A DNA stretch of 7,066 bases. Source: Candidatus Melainabacteria bacterium. GTDB lineage: Bacteria; Cyanobacteriota; Vampirovibrionia; 2-02-FULL-35-15. Positions 5,040 to 7,066 of the stretch are shown piece by piece (the stretch's first letter is position 1; each line of letters opens with the position of its first letter). The position numbers were made by a program, and so were the translations under genes. Under the pieces are notes generated by a model, which worked only from the letters and a program-made list of their open reading frames with translations, had not been told where the DNA came from and did not search any database. The DNA is taken from positions 1 to 7,066 of the forward strand of contig JAHFBD010000119.1 of assembly GCA_023250175.1 (NCBI GenBank), given 5' to 3'.

Positions 5040-7066
5040 CTAAGTTTGAGAAAAATATCTCTTTCTCCACAAAAAATAAATTGCAGGCACAATAAATAAA
5101 ACTAAAATAGCAGAAGTAATTAAGCCACCTATCATTGGTGCTGCAATTCTTTGCATTACATCTGCACCTGTTCCATGACTCCACATTATTGGAAGTAAGC
5201 CAGCTATGCCAACACATACTGTCATAAGTTTTGGTCTAACTCTTTGAACAGCTCCTTCATGCACTGCTGCTTCTAGATCTTTTATTGTTTTTAGTTTTCC
5301 AGCTTTAAGATATCTTTCATATGCTTCATCAAGAAAAACAACCATTACAATAGCAGTTTCAATAGCTACACCAGCTAAAGCAATTAAACCAACCCCAACA
5401 GCAATACTAAAGTGAAACTTATATAAAAGTAAGAACCACAAACTACCAATAAGTGCAAAAGGTACAGAGAGCATTACCATAAGTGATTTAACTACTGAAT
5501 TAAAAACAACATAATGGAAAAAGAAAATAATAAATATTGTAAGTGGAATAATTAAAGTCAAGCGTTTACTTACCCTTTGCAAGAACTCATATTGTCCTGT
5601 CCATTCAATTCCATAACCAGGTGGTAACTTTAATTCTTCCCTAATTAATTTTTTTGCATCTTCTACATAACTGCCAACATCTCTATTTGCAAAATCAATA
5701 TAAACAAAACCTACAGGAGAACCATCTTCGTCCCTGATTTGCATTGGTCCTGTATCAAGTTTTACTTCTGCTACCTGATTTAGTGGTATTTGAAATCCAA
5801 TTGGAGATTCAATATAAATATTTCCGATTTTTTCAGGTGTGTCTCTTAACTCTCTCAAGTATCTGATATTAACTGTATATCTTTCTTTCCCTTCTACCGT
5901 AGTTGTTAGTTCTTCTCCACCAAGTGCTGATTCAATAACCATTTCAACATCTTCAATTTTTAGTCCATATCTTGCTATTTTTTCTCTATCAATATTTATA
6001 TTCAAATAATAACCAGAAACTGCACGTTCTGCAAAAACACTTCTTGTGCCCTTTACTTTTTTTATAAGCGGTTCAATTTTCTCTCCAATTTTTTCTATTA
6101 CTTTCAAATCTGGGCCAAATATTTTAATGCCAACTGGTGTTTTAACCCCAGTAGTTAACATATCTATTCTTGTTTTTATTGGCATTATCCAAGCATTTAC
6201 AGTACCTGGTATTTTTACTAGATTATCTAGTTCTTCAATTATTTTTTCCCAGGTAATTCCAGGTCTCCATCTTTCTTTTGGTTTTAAATTAATAATAGTT
6301 TCATACATATCCATTGGTGCTGGGTCAGTTGGTGTCTCTGCTCTGCCTACTTTTCCAAATACAGATAAAACCTCAGGTACTTTTTTTATTAACTTGTCTT
6401 GAATCTGAAGCAGTCTTGATGCTTCTGATATTCCTATACCAGGTAAAGTAGTTGGCATATATAAAATACTGCCTTCATTTAATGGTGGCATAAATTCAGA
6501 ACCTAATTGCCATACTACAGGCATACTTAAAACAAATAAAAGTAACCCTGTACAAATTGTTCTTAAAGGATGTTTTAAGACATGCCTTATTATCGGGTCA
6601 TATATTTTAATTAAGTACCTGTTAACTGGATTATCAGTTTCAGTTTGTATTTTACCTTTAATAAAAATACCCATTAGTGCAGGAATTAATGTAATTGATA
6701 AAAGAGAAGCAAAGAACATAGAAAATGTTTTTGTATAAGCAAGAGGTTTAAATAATCTTCCTTCTTGTGCTTCAAGTGCAAAAATCGGCATAAAGGAAAC
6801 AGTAATAATAAGGAGTGCAAAAAATAATGGTTCTCCTACTTCCTTAGCTGCATCTAAAATAACTTGTAGTCTTGGTTCTTTCTTACCGCTTTCTTCCCAC
6901 CGTTCTAAATGCTTATGTGCATTTTCTACCATCACAATTGCTGAATCCACCATTGCACCAATTGCAATTGCTATTCCACCAAGAGACATAATATTTGAAG
7001 TTAAACCCATAAAATACATTGGAATAAATGACATTAAAACTGCAACTGGCAAAGTAATAATAACTA
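5040..7066 (-). CDS. cusA: CusA-type copper/silver RND efflux permease (partial, N-terminus outside window)
   Basis: The frame is open from the right edge to TAG at 5042-5040: 674 codons, equal to roughly residues 366-1047 of E. coli CusA. The TTG at 7052-7050 is internal, since VIIT precedes it and homology continues. CusA is the inner-membrane trimer of the CusCBA Cu(I)/Ag(I) exporter, driven by proton influx. Counting from the first full codon, the proton relay is intact: Asp40 in GAMVDSAIVM, Glu569 in ALAGVAIET, Lys612 in RVRPK (CusA D405, E939, K984). The metal-binding methionine triad is present: Met203 (LYMPTTLPG), Met253 (APMDMYE) and Met302 (RIDMLTTG), matching M573, M623 and M672, with neighbouring E197, E255, R299 and K308 also kept. 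This separates it from Zn/Co/Cd CzcA-type pumps. The last membrane helices end in WRKRYFSQT. Membrane-fusion and outer-membrane partners are not in the window and would be expected to the right. No clear terminator follows the stop. Confidence 0.92.
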   Translation of the reverse strand, partial: VIITLPVAVLMSFIPMYFMGLTSNIMSLGGIAIAIGAMVDSAIVMVENAHKHLERWEESGKKEPRLQVILDAAKEVGEPLFFALLIITVSFMPIFALEAQEGRLFKPLAYTKTFSMFFASLLSITLIPALMGIFIKGKIQTETDNPVNRYLIKIYDPIIRHVLKHPLRTICTGLLLFVLSMPVVWQLGSEFMPPLNEGSILYMPTTLPGIGISEASRLLQIQDKLIKKVPEVLSVFGKVGRAETPTDPAPMDMYETIINLKPKERWRPGITWEKIIEELDNLVKIPGTVNAWIMPIKTRIDMLTTGVKTPVGIKIFGPDLKVIEKIGEKIEPLIKKVKGTRSVFAERAVSGYYLNINIDREKIARYGLKIEDVEMVIESALGGEELTTTVEGKERYTVNIRYLRELRDTPEKIGNIYIESPIGFQIPLNQVAEVKLDTGPMQIRDEDGSPVGFVYIDFANRDVGSYVEDAKKLIREELKLPPGYGIEWTGQYEFLQRVSKRLTLIIPLTIFIIFFFHYVVFNSVVKSLMVMLSVPFALIGSLWFLLLYKFHFSIAVGVGLIALAGVAIETAIVMVVFLDEAYERYLKAGKLKTIKDLEAAVHEGAVQRVRPKLMTVCVGIAGLLPIMWSHGTGADVMQRIAAPMIGGLITSAILVLFIVPAIYFLWRKRYFSQT

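Noticed and set aside
6046..6402. Plus-strand open frame of 118 codons inside cusA
   Set aside because: It is the antisense shadow of the strongly conserved CusA periplasmic region carrying the methionine triad.
7050..7052. TTG as the start of the RND protein
   Set aside because: The frame continues upstream to the window edge with VIIT matching the CusA membrane helix; the gene is simply truncated by the window.

Overview
The window reads as an AT-rich bacterial chromosome with a Gram-negative type envelope: a CusA-type RND exporter, which spans inner membrane and periplasm, and two Sec-type secreted Cys-containing proteins. Nothing in the sequence fixes the species. No rRNA, tRNA, CRISPR array, transposase or phage gene is visible, so this looks like ordinary chromosome rather than a mobile island.

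Layout. Positions 1-1399 (minus) hold the N-terminal 466 codons of a large secreted protein: signal peptide, Cys-containing helical region, thrombospondin type-3-like calcium-binding segment, a probable beta-rich domain, and a Ser/Gly/Thr-rich tail running off the left edge. The 286-base divergent gap (1400-1685) contains candidate promoters in both directions and a 75-base imperfect inverted repeat (1541-1615) of an interspersed, MITE-like type. Positions 1686-2942 (plus) encode a BaiN/RdsA (HI0933/YhiN) flavoprotein. It is followed after 24 bases by a 204-residue MBL-fold protein (2967-3581) that has lost nearly all canonical metal ligands; the two probably form an operon. Positions 3622-4178 (plus) carry a one-TM hypothetical protein whose reading frame is broken at a run of six T that also forms a -1 slippery heptamer. 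Convergent to it, 4204-4761 (minus) encodes a 185-residue secreted protein with a C-terminal cluster of eight cysteines, behind a good promoter overlapped by a perfect 7-bp inverted repeat. Positions 5040-7066 (minus) are the C-terminal two thirds of a copper/silver exporter CusA, cut by the right edge. The 278 bases between these last two genes hold that promoter and otherwise AT-rich sequence with no gene I can support.

How the genes relate. CusA would pump Cu(I)/Ag(I) outward with partners lying to the right of this window. The Cys-rich secreted protein downstream could be a metal or redox partner, but it has its own promoter and the link is only positional. The flavoprotein/MBL pair is unrelated housekeeping or tRNA/rRNA-modification-type context. 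I do not see a clear new multi-gene system; the points most worth checking are the frameshifted gene, the ligand-less MBL protein, the Cys-rich secreted protein, and a weak similarity between the two secreted proteins.
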